Below are positions 24,484 through 31,743 of a stretch of 42,950 bases of DNA, piece after piece. The notes under the pieces were generated by a model. The model was not told where the DNA came from, searched no databases, and saw nothing but the letters and a program-made list of their open reading frames with translations. The stretch covers positions 1 through 42,950 of the forward strand of contig JALCNW010000036.1 of assembly GCA_022649305.1 (NCBI GenBank), written 5' to 3'. Both the position numbers and the translations under genes were made by a program. This stretch comes from Enterobacter sp. Lineage in GTDB: Bacteria > Pseudomonadota > Gammaproteobacteria > Enterobacterales > Enterobacteriaceae. The stretch's first letter is position 1; every line of letters begins with the position of its first letter.

Positions 24484-24753
24484 TTATGAGCCGCGCTTCC
24501 ACGTGTCACGCAGCTCGCGATTAACATCGTTATCAGGCATATGGTTAACAGTCTGCTGTACATTGCTGGCCTCTTTCGTTGCTTCTAACCGGCGTTCGGC
24601 TACTGCTTCAGTGGCAGCGGCCTTCTCTTCGGTTCGCTGCTTGTCTGCTTTCACTTCTGCTTTACTGGTACCGCGCGAATGACCAATACCAAAAGCACCA
24701 GCGATGGCAGCCATTATCAGTGCAGCAAGACCAATGATTGTTTCAATCCCCAT
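24484..24753 (-). CDS. Inner-membrane spanin-like protein (i-spanin)
   Basis: This 89-residue protein has an N-terminal membrane helix (IETIIGLAALIMAAIAGAFGIG, residues 3-24). A Lys/Glu/Ala-rich coiled-coil region follows (KAEVKADKQRTEEKAAATEA), ending in DNDVNRELRDTWKR. This is the layout of an i-spanin that spans the periplasm to meet the o-spanin. GAGGTTGAT precedes the ATG, and the gene follows the endolysin by 7 nt. The endonuclease gene now sits between it and its likely partner. Confidence 0.78.
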   Translation of the reverse strand: MGIETIIGLAALIMAAIAGAFGIGHSRGTSKAEVKADKQRTEEKAAATEAVAERRLEATKEASNVQQTVNHMPDNDVNRELRDTWKRGS

Positions 24754-24760
24754 ATCAACC

Positions 24761-25387
24761 TCACACCAGTACGGTTTTGGCTTGACCGAAGCGAGCGCGA
24801 CGATCTTCCAGTCCGTTCGTTCCGCCGTTGATAATCTTCGTCACCTGCAGTACGTCGCCGGAATACTTCAGGCATCCCTTAGTGGCGAAGAACCACGCCG
24901 CGCTTCTGGCTGCGTAAACGTCTTCGGCTAATAGCTCAGGCTGCTTTACCAGATCAACCTTCAGGCCGTTGCCGCAATCACGGTAGTTATTGAGGCCGGT
25001 AATCTGGATAAGTCCACGCCCACGGTATAACCAGCCGTCACCGGGTGCGTTGTTCCCCATTCGCTTGCTGTATACCAGGTTCGCGATGGCACGTTGTCGC
25101 TCAATTGGTAATGTTCGCTCTTCAGGACGACGCCCAAGCGCGTTAGCCTGGTCTGCAGTGAGGCGTCCCGCACGGATGAAGTTAACCAGTCCAGCAATGC
25201 GATAGTTGAAGCTCTCCACCAGCAGAGTGAAACCAGCTGATTCATGCCCTGCCTGAGCAATGAACATCGCCTGGTCTACCGGCTTGGTGATGCCGAACTC
25301 TTTCATCGCCTCACTCACGGGCAGAAACCAGCGCGCAGCTAACTCGACGCTTAGCCCAGCCGCCTTTTGAAATTGTGATTGGTTCAT
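24761..25387 (-). CDS. Endolysin, GH19 chitinase-like
   Basis: This 208-residue cytoplasmic enzyme is of the glycoside hydrolase family 19 type used by many phages to cut peptidoglycan glycan strands. The catalytic glutamate is likely E49 in QAGHESAGF, and the substrate-groove motif is [15 protein letters not shown] at about 121-135. There is no signal peptide, so export needs the holin. The ATG overlaps the holin stop as TAATG. It sits in holin-endolysin-spanin order. Confidence 0.93.
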   Translation of the reverse strand: MNQSQFQKAAGLSVELAARWFLPVSEAMKEFGITKPVDQAMFIAQAGHESAGFTLLVESFNYRIAGLVNFIRAGRLTADQANALGRRPEERTLPIERQRAIANLVYSKRMGNNAPGDGWLYRGRGLIQITGLNNYRDCGNGLKVDLVKQPELLAEDVYAARSAAWFFATKGCLKYSGDVLQVTKIINGGTNGLEDRRARFGQAKTVLV

Positions 25388-25668
25388 TAGTGCCTCAGTG
25401 CATCAAGCAGGCGTGCCACGTTTCCCCGAGCCCAGAGAACGGCAGCACAAATCAGGACATTGACCAGCACCACAAACCAATGGGATTCATGGTACAGGCC
25501 GAACAGGTAACGGAAAGGGACGCTGGCGTATACCAGCACCGTGAAATAAGCCATCAGCGATATCAGAGGGCGATGTCTCGCCCCGCCGCGCTGGTAGAAC
25601 ATCAGTGCAATAACGATAACAGCAGAGATAATTGCGTTTGCCATCGCACTCGGATCACTTGTTACCAT
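25387..25668 (-). CDS. Holin (phage holin 3 / 7-type family)
   Basis: This protein is 93 residues from the ATG at 25668 (GGAGGGG upstream), preferred over a start 13 codons earlier with no ribosome site. It has three hydrophobic segments ([35 protein letters not shown] and [18 protein letters not shown]), which fits a class I holin. It overlaps the upstream holin-like gene by 14 nt and the endolysin start by one base. Holins time lysis by forming holes in the inner membrane. Two holin-type genes next to each other suggest a holin-antiholin pair; which is which is not clear. Confidence 0.85.
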   Translation of the reverse strand: MVTSDPSAMANAIISAVIVIALMFYQRGGARHRPLISLMAYFTVLVYASVPFRYLFGLYHESHWFVVLVNVLICAAVLWARGNVARLLDALRH

Positions 25669-26050
25669 TGCTGGCCCCTCCACCACGTAAACGCGAGAGA
25701 ATTCCAAACAGGCTACCCAAATCCTGGCTGTTAACGAACGTCAGCAGCTTAATAGCAATAGCGGCTACGATTACCGCGCCCAGCGCATCAAGTGGCCTGT
25801 CGCTATACCCCGTCCATTTGGAGAAGTAAGAGCCAAGCAGTGGAGCGCCGATAACGCCGAAGATGAATGAGGTGATGAAGTAGCCCACCAACTTAAGGCG
25901 GCTGATATTAACCGCCGTAGCGACGTAAAACACCGCGCCAGCAAATGCGCCAAACACCACACCGTAATCTATGCCGGTTGCCAGGCCGAACATACTGGCC
26001 CCCATCAGACCGCCAGCCGCTACCGTAGTGCCAGAAACAGGATCGGACAT
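25655..26050 (-). CDS. Second holin-like membrane protein
   Basis: This protein is 131 residues from the ATG at 26050 (GAGGGGGCTCA upstream). It has hydrophobic stretches at about 8-32, 33-50, 55-80 and 95-115 (AAGGLMGASMFGLATGI, VVFGAFAGAVFYVATAV, LVGYFITSFIFGVIGAPLLG, LGAVIVAAIAIKLLTFV). It resembles the phage holin 3-3/LydA-like group. It is the first gene after the late promoter and tandem terminators. Together with the next gene it could set lysis timing as holin plus antiholin. Confidence 0.82.
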   Translation of the reverse strand: MSDPVSGTTVAAGGLMGASMFGLATGIDYGVVFGAFAGAVFYVATAVNISRLKLVGYFITSFIFGVIGAPLLGSYFSKWTGYSDRPLDALGAVIVAAIAIKLLTFVNSQDLGSLFGILSRLRGGGASNGNK

Positions 26051-26097
26051 TGAGCCCCCTCTTATTGCCGTGAGTCCTCTCAGAATGAGGGGAAACA

Positions 26098-26123
26098 AAA
26101 AAGGCCGCCCATAGGCAGCCCTT
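26098..26123 (-). terminator. Second leader terminator of the late operon (tR'-like)
   Basis: On the minus strand AAGG, a bulged G and CTGCC pair with GGCGGCCTT and are followed by seven T's. It lies between the late promoter and the first holin gene. Q would have to act here. Confidence 0.7.
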
Positions 26124-26127
26124 AAAA

Positions 26128-26155
26128 TAAAAAAACCCGCAGCAGTGGCGGGTTT
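26128..26155 (-). terminator. First leader terminator of the late operon (tR'-like)
   Basis: AAACCCGC and GCGGGTTT form a perfect 8-bp stem with a 7-nt loop; on the minus strand a run of T's follows. It lies about 40-70 nt past the predicted late transcription start. Confidence 0.8.
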
Positions 26156-26203
26156 ATGTTTTGTTTTGTTGCTCAGTTCGCTTTAACGTCCCGAGCCTAC
26201 CAC

Positions 26204-26233
26204 AATTTAAGCGCTTTCTTGCTCACTCTGCAA
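26204..26233 (-). promoter_or_regulatory. Late promoter pR' (predicted)
   Basis: On the minus strand -35 TTGCAG (26233-26228) and -10 TAAATT (26209-26204) are 18 bp apart. They lie over the stop of the Q-like gene and upstream of two terminators and the lysis genes, the arrangement of lambdoid pR' promoters where Q loads on RNA polymerase. Confidence 0.6.
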
Positions 26234-26785
26234 CTTAAATCTGTCGCTATTTGTGCCGAACGCGTCACAAAGTGGTGCGTAAAGGATCGATTCTGCAAGA
26301 CTAACCCATGTATCAATTCGACGGCGGCATGTGATGAGGGTCCAGTCAGGATGTTTTGCATTAAGCTCGTTGGCCATCTGCAGCTTGCTCTTACGGAGTC
26401 GGTGGCGGTCAACGATAACTCTATAGAGTGATCGGTAGTCGTCATTCATCAGGACGGAAGCAATGACACCATCAACCTTCAGCCCTTCTTCATCTGAGCA
26501 GAACGCCAGGCCGCTTTTGTTTTTACTGTTGAGGATCTCTTTGAAGAACGCTTCCAGCTCAGGTTTAGTTAATCCTGATTTTTTCATACGGCGCAGCGCT
26601 TCATTGATAGCTGTCTTAGTGATTTTTCCGGATGCAAGGAGCGTGTTGAACATGTTCCCTCCAGAACCGCCGCCGATGTATGACCAGCGTCCCCACATGC
26701 GGAGCTTGCCCTGTATCCAGATGCTTTCGAGAGTGCGAAGGCGAATTGTTTCGCCGGATTTGCCAACTTCAGAAGGGTTAATCAT
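26207..26785 (-). CDS. Q: Late antiterminator Q-like protein (DUF1133 type)
   Basis: This protein is 192 residues from the ATG at 26785 (GGAGACG upstream); an earlier in-frame start overlaps the DUF968 gene. It reads MINPSEVGKSGETIRLRTLESIW, then RMWGRWSYIGGGSGGNMFN, and ends with a helical DNA-binding-like part (KLQMANELNAKHPDWTLITCRRRIDTWVSLAE). The DUF1133 family is found at the Q position in many lambdoid prophages. Here it is the last gene of the right early operon and is followed by a promoter and tandem terminators. Role as late antiterminator is strongly supported by context. Confidence 0.82.
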   Translation of the reverse strand: MINPSEVGKSGETIRLRTLESIWIQGKLRMWGRWSYIGGGSGGNMFNTLLASGKITKTAINEALRRMKKSGLTKPELEAFFKEILNSKNKSGLAFCSDEEGLKVDGVIASVLMNDDYRSLYRVIVDRHRLRKSKLQMANELNAKHPDWTLITCRRRIDTWVSLAESILYAPLCDAFGTNSDRFKLQSEQESA

Positions 26786-26798
26786 TTTGCGTCTCCAC

Positions 26799-27788
26799 TT
26801 ACGCCAGTACGCCGATTGCCAGCACACGATTAATAAATCGAAATAACAGCGTTAACTGGTCGCCGTATTTCGCTTCAAATGCCACAAGGTCAGCGTGCAA
26901 CGCGTCGTGATGCTCTCTGCACAGAGGTATCACAAACAGGTCATGCGCCTTCGTACCCATTCCACCCTGTCCGTGGCCTATCAGGTGGTGGGGATCGTCT
27001 GCTTGTCTATTGCAGCAGACACACGGCTGTGTCTTCACCCAGCGCGTGTATTTCTCGTTTTCCCAGCGGCGGCGCTTAGGCCTCAACATGAAGGATTCTG
27101 GCGTCTCCGGGTCAACCTTAACCGCGACTATCTTTTTAACTTTTTCCTGAAGAATTTCTGTAGCCGGTAATGACGGGACAATGTCGCTTTCTCTCATCAC
27201 CGAACTGAATGATTCAGGCTTTATCCTGAGGGCTTTGCTGGCCACCGATTCAGGTATGAGGTCAGCCAGGTCATTACGTACCATCCACCAGCAGAACTCC
27301 GGTAACGTCAGCTCATGGTCATCATTGAAGCCTAACTGACCATTAACACTCCGTACCAGCCAGGATACCAGGTTTCTACGGGCAATTCCTCCCAGTTGTT
27401 CAGTGGACTGATCACGAATTTGATTGTCACATGCATAGCAGAGCCGAATGCTGCCAGGTACATGGCGCATCAGTGTGAAATCCTTCGCATGCCAGTCACT
27501 ATGAGGCCACTGGCATTCATATTTTCTTTCCAGCCAGGCATCCAATCCCGCCAGTCCACCTGCGCGCTGAATAACTCTCTCATGCTCAAATACTGCCAGC
27601 ATACTGACATCCTCTGTCAGTGGTTGCCGACCGGCAGGGATAAATCCTGACGGCAAATCAGCCATAGACTCGGGTGGGGTTTCGATTACCACCCTTCCAT
27701 GACGGAACAGCCACAGCAGCTCGCTGCCGGGTCTGAATATGACAACCCCCGCAACAGGTGCAATTTCTGGTGTCAGTAGTGCTCTCAC
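26799..27788 (-). CDS. DUF968 protein with HNH/Ref-like nuclease domain
   Basis: This 329-residue protein of lambdoid early regions has an N-terminal DUF968-type region (PGSELLWLFRHGRVVIETP). A middle region holds a CxxC (LCYACDNQIRDQ). The C-terminal HNH-like nuclease reads CVCCNRQADDPHHLIGHGQGG, then IPLCREHHDALHAD. The last part resembles the P1 Ref nuclease, which cuts at RecA-bound displacement loops. That suggests a recombination or repair role, as does its position next to RusA. It overlaps the RusA gene by 4 nt. Confidence 0.83.
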   Translation of the reverse strand: MRALLTPEIAPVAGVVIFRPGSELLWLFRHGRVVIETPPESMADLPSGFIPAGRQPLTEDVSMLAVFEHERVIQRAGGLAGLDAWLERKYECQWPHSDWHAKDFTLMRHVPGSIRLCYACDNQIRDQSTEQLGGIARRNLVSWLVRSVNGQLGFNDDHELTLPEFCWWMVRNDLADLIPESVASKALRIKPESFSSVMRESDIVPSLPATEILQEKVKKIVAVKVDPETPESFMLRPKRRRWENEKYTRWVKTQPCVCCNRQADDPHHLIGHGQGGMGTKAHDLFVIPLCREHHDALHADLVAFEAKYGDQLTLLFRFINRVLAIGVLA

Positions 27789-28177
27789 GCTTCTGGCCCC
27801 TTCAAATTAGATTCATGCCTGGTGATCGAAATCTCCACACGTCCTCCTGATACCTTCGGCCCCCACTCCACCAGCATTCTTTGCACCTGACTGTCGTCCT
27901 CCCACACGCCAGCATGTGTAAGCGCGTCGAACAGCGCTTTGTTGTAATTGTCGATATCACGGCGGCGCAAATCAGGCGGATAGAGAACGATCTCTACCGC
28001 AGCAGGTGAGTTAGATGGCTTTGGTAGTCGGCGCAACTGCTCAATAATCGCGGCACATGCGGCGCTCTGGTAAGCCCTTCCCTTTGCGCTGATCAGATGG
28101 CGACCTTTCAATGGACCACTGTTCGGAGCACGCCAGTAAGTGTTCACGCTTGGCGGGAACGGGAGAACTAATTTCAT
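27785..28177 (-). CDS. rusA: Holliday junction resolvase RusA
   Basis: This 130-residue protein shows the RusA pattern. The N-terminus is MKLVLPFPPSVNTYWR, and the catalytic aspartates lie in PPDLRRRDIDNYNKALFDAL (D74, D76) and VWEDDSQV (D95). The dimer cuts four-way junctions. In phages it processes branched replication or recombination products before packaging. GGAGGCTAA precedes the ATG, which overlaps the upstream stop as ATGA. Confidence 0.95.
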   Translation of the reverse strand: MKLVLPFPPSVNTYWRAPNSGPLKGRHLISAKGRAYQSAACAAIIEQLRRLPKPSNSPAAVEIVLYPPDLRRRDIDNYNKALFDALTHAGVWEDDSQVQRMLVEWGPKVSGGRVEISITRHESNLKGPEA

Positions 28178-28626
28178 TTAGCCTCCAGATCAATCGCCAA
28201 TTCGAATGCATGTGGAGCGCCGTTATAGAGAATTTCTCCGAAGGTGCTCATTACGTACCATAGAGTCATGGTGGCGTAACCGTCGCTGTCGAGTTTCGGG
28301 GCTTCGTAGGGAATATTTAGCTCCTGACAGTGACGCTTCAGGTGTTCAATGCCAGGTTCTAAAATCCTGATTTTTACCTGGTCGTTTAGCCCAAGGGGAA
28401 TTCTCTTTGGTTTTTGCTCAATCAGAGAGATCCCCCGAGCAGCACCTGGAGCAATTGAGATGTAACCTTTTTTCTTAAGTGCTTTCACGTGTTCAGCAGC
28501 TGCGTTCGGAGAGGACACGCCAATCAGCTCTGCCAATTCCTTCACTGTCGGCGGAAATCCCAATCGAGACTGATAATCTTTGATGGTGTTCAGAACTTCG
28601 CTTTGACGGTTAGTAAGCCCGATCAT
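28174..28626 (-). CDS. LexA-type winged-helix protein without the peptidase domain
   Basis: This protein has 150 residues. Residues 1-65 are a clear LexA N-terminal DNA-binding domain (LTNRQSEVLNTIKDYQSRLGF, PPTVKELAELIGVSSPNAA, HVKALKKKGYISIAPGAARG). The rest (about 75-150) does not look like the S24 peptidase: there is no AG cleavage site and no GDSM serine motif. It could bind LexA-like operators and alter the host SOS response or phage genes. It is coupled by ATGA on both sides. DNA binding is likely; the target is not known. Confidence 0.8.
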   Translation of the reverse strand: MIGLTNRQSEVLNTIKDYQSRLGFPPTVKELAELIGVSSPNAAAEHVKALKKKGYISIAPGAARGISLIEQKPKRIPLGLNDQVKIRILEPGIEHLKRHCQELNIPYEAPKLDSDGYATMTLWYVMSTFGEILYNGAPHAFELAIDLEAK

Positions 28627-29285
28627 GCCGCACGCTCCTCTTTTTTAGAAATAGGCACTGCCCAGCCTGATACAAGCTCAACATCCGGTGATACTGCCTG
28701 ATTGCCCCAATGATCCCAGCCAGGCGCACCACAACGGCTAAACAGTTCAATGCGACGAACGTCACCGTAAAGTTGTTCCAGCCGAAAGCGAGCTTCTGCT
28801 GGTTTCTGACTGTGTTCTCCCAGCGGGCTGTAGATAACCTGTTTCACGCTGGCGCTAAGGCGCTCAAGTCCTTTCCCCTTGGTGGCGATCAGCATGTCTT
28901 CCGTGTTGGCGCGGGTGTAGTTGCCACCATTCATCCGGGTCTGTATGTTCAGAAGGTCGAGGAAGTCGTAGAAGTCTTCAACATTGCCAGAAGCGAGTGC
29001 TTTGTTGATGTGCTGTTCTGCTAGTGGGTTGAACTTCACCCAAGTGAATCCCTTCATCGTTCTGACCTTAAAGCCCCAGGCCTCAGCCAGCGCAATCGCT
29101 TCACGGGTGTGAGTACCGGTGAACCACATAGCAAGAACGGCATCTTCAGCAGCCAGCTCCCACACAGGAAGGCGCTTCATGTCGATAAGTTTCATCGTGC
29201 CGTAGTGGTTAACAGCTGCACCGTTGCTGACGGTGTTCCCATATTCCCAGGCTGGGTCTGCGTAAATGAGCGAATATTTAGTCAT
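28623..29285 (-). CDS. MT-A70 family DNA N6-adenine methyltransferase
   Basis: This 220-residue protein has the MT-A70 catalytic motif as DPAW (residues 10-13, in YADPAWEYG), followed by NHYGTMKLIDMKRLPV, AVLAMWFTG, and the closing motif HSQKPAEARFRLEQLYG. These are typical for phage adenine methyltransferases that mark DNA against host restriction. GAGGATAGGGT precedes the ATG. It is encoded between a TGT-like protein and the LexA-headed regulator. The recognition sequence is unknown. Confidence 0.92.
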   Translation of the reverse strand: MTKYSLIYADPAWEYGNTVSNGAAVNHYGTMKLIDMKRLPVWELAAEDAVLAMWFTGTHTREAIALAEAWGFKVRTMKGFTWVKFNPLAEQHINKALASGNVEDFYDFLDLLNIQTRMNGGNYTRANTEDMLIATKGKGLERLSASVKQVIYSPLGEHSQKPAEARFRLEQLYGDVRRIELFSRCGAPGWDHWGNQAVSPDVELVSGWAVPISKKEERAA

Positions 29286-29294
29286 ACCCTATCC

Positions 29295-30047
29295 TCAGAT
29301 TTCGAAAGCAAGTTGCGGAGTGAAGTGATCTTTCTTCTCGTCGTACTGTAAAGCGCTGGCGCTGTTGTAAGCCTCAATACGCTCCACAAGTACGGCTGCT
29401 CGTGTTTCCTTGCTGGCCGGGGCATATGCTGATTTCTGCCAAGCTTTATCAATGCCAATGTTGCGGGCAACATTCGTGCTATCAGCCGAGGACAATGGAA
29501 TATGCGTAAAAATGTCTTTGTTGAGCATTCTCAGGCCATGCAACTTAGTAACTGGATATCCATTCACATCAACAACGTGACGAATTAAATCGCGCAATTT
29601 TGCACGGCAGGCTCTCGGACGCTTGGCATCGTATTCACCCATGGAGCCAATGCAGACGCGGGGGAATTCATGGCACAAGCGGATGAACCTTTCGTCAGGT
29701 TCGTTCATGTGCCAAACGGGAGCGCCAACAAACTTCCCATGGGGCCATTCGGAAATAAGATCGTCGTTCTCTTCGCTCGTTCCGCCGATAACATCAGGGA
29801 TAACAGCGAATGCGAAGCGAGGATGATTCCCCCAGCGTTCAACAAAGGCGTAATACTCGTTCCAGTTCACCGATTGTTGCTTTGTCCAGAAGCTAAATGC
29901 CCCATTATCAAGTGCGAAAGACTGCGTTACCTCTGACGCCAGATTAATTTGCCCTGCATTGGCGAAACTGATAAACGCATGGCGACCCTTCCACGCTTTA
30001 AGCGCGCATGTATCTGGGGTGATTGGTCCTCCGTGGAAATGGATCAC
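29295..30047 (-). CDS. TIM-barrel protein resembling TGT/DpdA-type enzymes
   Basis: This 250-residue protein starts at a GTG that overlaps the PerC-like stop as GTGA. Motifs resemble tRNA-guanine transglycosylase-fold proteins: FALDNGAFSFW (about 44), FAVIPDVIGG (about 80), APVWHMNE, RVCIGSMGEYD (about 130) and KLHGLRMLN...SADSTNVARN (about 165-190). It lies next to an MT-A70 methyltransferase. Some phage members of this fold (DpdA) put 7-deazaguanines in DNA, but no preQ0 synthesis genes are seen here. The fold is inferred from motif memory only. The reaction is unknown. Confidence 0.6.
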   Translation of the reverse strand: MIHFHGGPITPDTCALKAWKGRHAFISFANAGQINLASEVTQSFALDNGAFSFWTKQQSVNWNEYYAFVERWGNHPRFAFAVIPDVIGGTSEENDDLISEWPHGKFVGAPVWHMNEPDERFIRLCHEFPRVCIGSMGEYDAKRPRACRAKLRDLIRHVVDVNGYPVTKLHGLRMLNKDIFTHIPLSSADSTNVARNIGIDKAWQKSAYAPASKETRAAVLVERIEAYNSASALQYDEKKDHFTPQLAFEI

Positions 30048-30490
30048 TGATCACCCCCGTTAAATTTCCCTGCCAGATACCAGTCACATTGTGACGTTGA
30101 CTGTTTGGCGTTCCGCAGGCAGCGCTGACGTTGTTTCAGGCAGTGTTCTCGCTCGGAGCCTCCTTCAGAAAGGCGGAAGGCTTCCAGCCAGCACGTTGCT
30201 GCACGGCGATACATGCCTCTGTCCTGAAGTTTTTTAGCCTGTGAGATGTATGCGGATACGGTTTTGTTGCAAGAACGGTTTCGCCCGTTATCGCGATCTC
30301 CGGAGTTAATGGCGTAGTAGCGGTACTGGTTGCCATCCAGCACGCGAGCTGCAAAGTTGTAATCGTGAAGCCTGCAAACAGTGCGCTGAACAGATTCAAC
30401 GGAGTGACTGGCAAACGCTTCTGCAATCTCACGGCTTGTTAAGCCAGGATTATCAGAAATGAACGCTTCGAGTTTTTTCATCAGGCTCAT
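30044..30490 (-). CDS. Winged-helix protein with PerC-like C-terminal domain
   Basis: This protein has 148 residues. The N-terminal part looks like a winged helix (LEAFISDNPGLTSREIAEAFAS, then VQRTVCRLHDYNFAARVLDG). The C-terminal part has the PerC signature AKKLQDRGMYRRAATCWLEAF at about 87-107, then a basic tail. PerC-type proteins from prophages can activate host virulence promoters in pathogenic Escherichia; here that is only a family hint. It overlaps the initiator stop as ATGA, with GAGGAGC as ribosome site. Confidence 0.8.
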   Translation of the reverse strand: MSLMKKLEAFISDNPGLTSREIAEAFASHSVESVQRTVCRLHDYNFAARVLDGNQYRYYAINSGDRDNGRNRSCNKTVSAYISQAKKLQDRGMYRRAATCWLEAFRLSEGGSEREHCLKQRQRCLRNAKQSTSQCDWYLAGKFNGGDQ

Positions 30491-31407
30491 GGCTTAGCTC
30501 CTCGGAAGCCAGCAGGGATCGCTTTGTCTGGAGAACTAAAGCTCATCAGGTCATTGGCTTTACGCTGCCCTTCCCAGTCCTGGCGTTTTGGCCGACCCTT
30601 GCTGTCCCAGCGGGATGCGCTTTGCAAATATGATTCGAATTTCTTTGGGCCGAACAGCGTTTCAGGGCGCATGTACTGATACTGGTCGTCGTTACCGCTC
30701 CAGTGCTCATGCTTCAGGTCGATAACCAGTTTCAGGTCGTCAACGCTGTAACCATCCCGCAGGCGTCCTCGGATGTTCTCCAGAGAGGTTTTTGATTTCT
30801 GATAGCGCGAGCCGCTGACCTGGTTGAGATGGGTTAACACCAGAATTGCGTTGTCAGTGATCAGCACTTCAGGGTCTGGTTGCGACGCAACCGGACAAGA
30901 AGGGGTTTTATTCTCTGTAGTACTCTCTGTTGTATTCTCTGTAAGAACATCAGGCCATTTTGACCTGATGACAGCAGTTCGTTTTGACCCGATGGAGCGT
31001 TTCACTTTGACCTCTTCCATCGGTTCATTTTGACCTGATGGACGAGTGCATTTTGAACTCTTCGAATTGGTCACTTTGACCTCATCTAAAAGCTCGCTTT
31101 CGTAGTTGATCGTGTAGTAGTTCGTCATGTCGCGCTGCGATTTATTCAACTGCTCAATTTTCAGTACGCCAAGCGCCTTAAGACGGGTGAAGGTGCGCTT
31201 AAGAGTGGACTCAGACCAGAACGGAAACTGTTCAAGCCACTGCTCGTTCGTGTTGTAAATCCAGCGCTCACCGTCACGCTCCAGGCCGGAGGTGGTTTCT
31301 TTAAGCCAGTAGTTCACCTGCTGCAAAGCAATGGCCTCGTTCAGGCCAATGCTGTATGCAAGGTCAGGGTTTATCACTATTGGCCGGGATGGCATCAACA
31401 GGCTCAT
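30487..31407 (-). CDS. O: Replication initiator protein (phage O-like)
   Basis: This 306-residue initiator has an N-terminal winged helix (VINPDLAYSIGLNEAIALQQVNYWL, then WSESTLKRTFTRLKALGVLKI). A polar middle encoded by the iteron region follows. It ends with the conserved C-terminal domain of phage replisome organisers (LVIDLKHEHWSGND, TLFGPKKFESYL). It should bind the six repeats within its own gene and recruit host replication proteins. No DnaC- or lambda-P-like loader gene is visible next to it, so recruitment is probably direct or via an unrecognised gene. AAGGACGACC precedes the ATG. Confidence 0.9.
   Translation of the reverse strand: MSLLMPSRPIVINPDLAYSIGLNEAIALQQVNYWLKETTSGLERDGERWIYNTNEQWLEQFPFWSESTLKRTFTRLKALGVLKIEQLNKSQRDMTNYYTINYESELLDEVKVTNSKSSKCTRPSGQNEPMEEVKVKRSIGSKRTAVIRSKWPDVLTENTTESTTENKTPSCPVASQPDPEVLITDNAILVLTHLNQVSGSRYQKSKTSLENIRGRLRDGYSVDDLKLVIDLKHEHWSGNDDQYQYMRPETLFGPKKFESYLQSASRWDSKGRPKRQDWEGQRKANDLMSFSSPDKAIPAGFRGAKP
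30901..31086 (-). other. Replication origin: six iterons plus adjacent 12-bp repeats
   Basis: Six 15-bp repeats (consensus CATTTTGACCTGATG as read on the plus strand) start at 30956, 30980, 31003, 31026, 31049 and 31072, 23-24 bp apart, about 2.2 helical turns. Next to them, 30,905-30,945 carries three 12-bp direct repeats of type ACAGAGAATAC on the minus strand. The arrangement inside the initiator gene matches lambda's ori in O. Confidence 0.85.
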
Positions 31408-31576
31408 GGTCGTCCTTTAACTCTGTAAATTTGCGCTGGAATTGCTCAAGAGGACTGAAGCACTCATGCTCGTAGCCTTCCCGCAGGTATATAACGCGTC
31501 GACTCTCTGGCTCCCATCTGATGACTCGCACCGGGATACCCCTGCGGTCTTTAAATCGCCTGTTAAGATCGCGCAT
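31364..31576 (-). CDS. DUF4222-type small protein
   Basis: This protein is 70 residues from the ATG at 31576 (CGGAG upstream). It has a conserved core MRDLNRRFKDRRGIPVRVIRW, then VIYLREGYEHECFSPLEQFQRKF, which is the DUF4222 pattern found upstream of replication genes in many lambdoid prophages. A GTG eight codons earlier is less likely. It overlaps the initiator start by 44 nt. Highly basic at the N-terminus, it may bind nucleic acid. The function is unknown. Confidence 0.8.
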   Translation of the reverse strand: MRDLNRRFKDRRGIPVRVIRWEPESRRVIYLREGYEHECFSPLEQFQRKFTELKDDHEPVDAIPANSDKP

Positions 31577-31743
31577 ACGGACTCCGCTTTTCGACGCCAC
31601 ACACCCACAATTGCAAGAGCCCTGCTGTGGTTACACGCAACCCAGCGGCCTGATACCATGCGCTCATACCGAAACGACGAGGTTCCAAGAATCGGAACAC
31701 CACGTAGTTGCGGCAGACGGTGATTTACCGTTAAACTGTTCAT
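31417..31743 (-). CDS. Hypothetical protein overlapping the DUF4222 gene
   Basis: This 108-codon frame has an ATG overlapping the CII-like stop as ATGA. The first 50 residues (MNSLTVNHRLPQLRGVPILG, RYERMVSGRWVACNHSRALAI) look like a conserved phage protein. The last half shares DNA with the DUF4222 gene in another frame and is Ser-rich, so the true protein may be real but its C-terminus less constrained. The coupling to the upstream gene is the main reason to keep it. Confidence 0.5.
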   Translation of the reverse strand: MNSLTVNHRLPQLRGVPILGTSSFRYERMVSGRWVACNHSRALAIVGVWRRKAESVCAILTGDLKTAGVSRCESSDGSQRVDALYTCGKATSMSASVLLSNSSANLQS

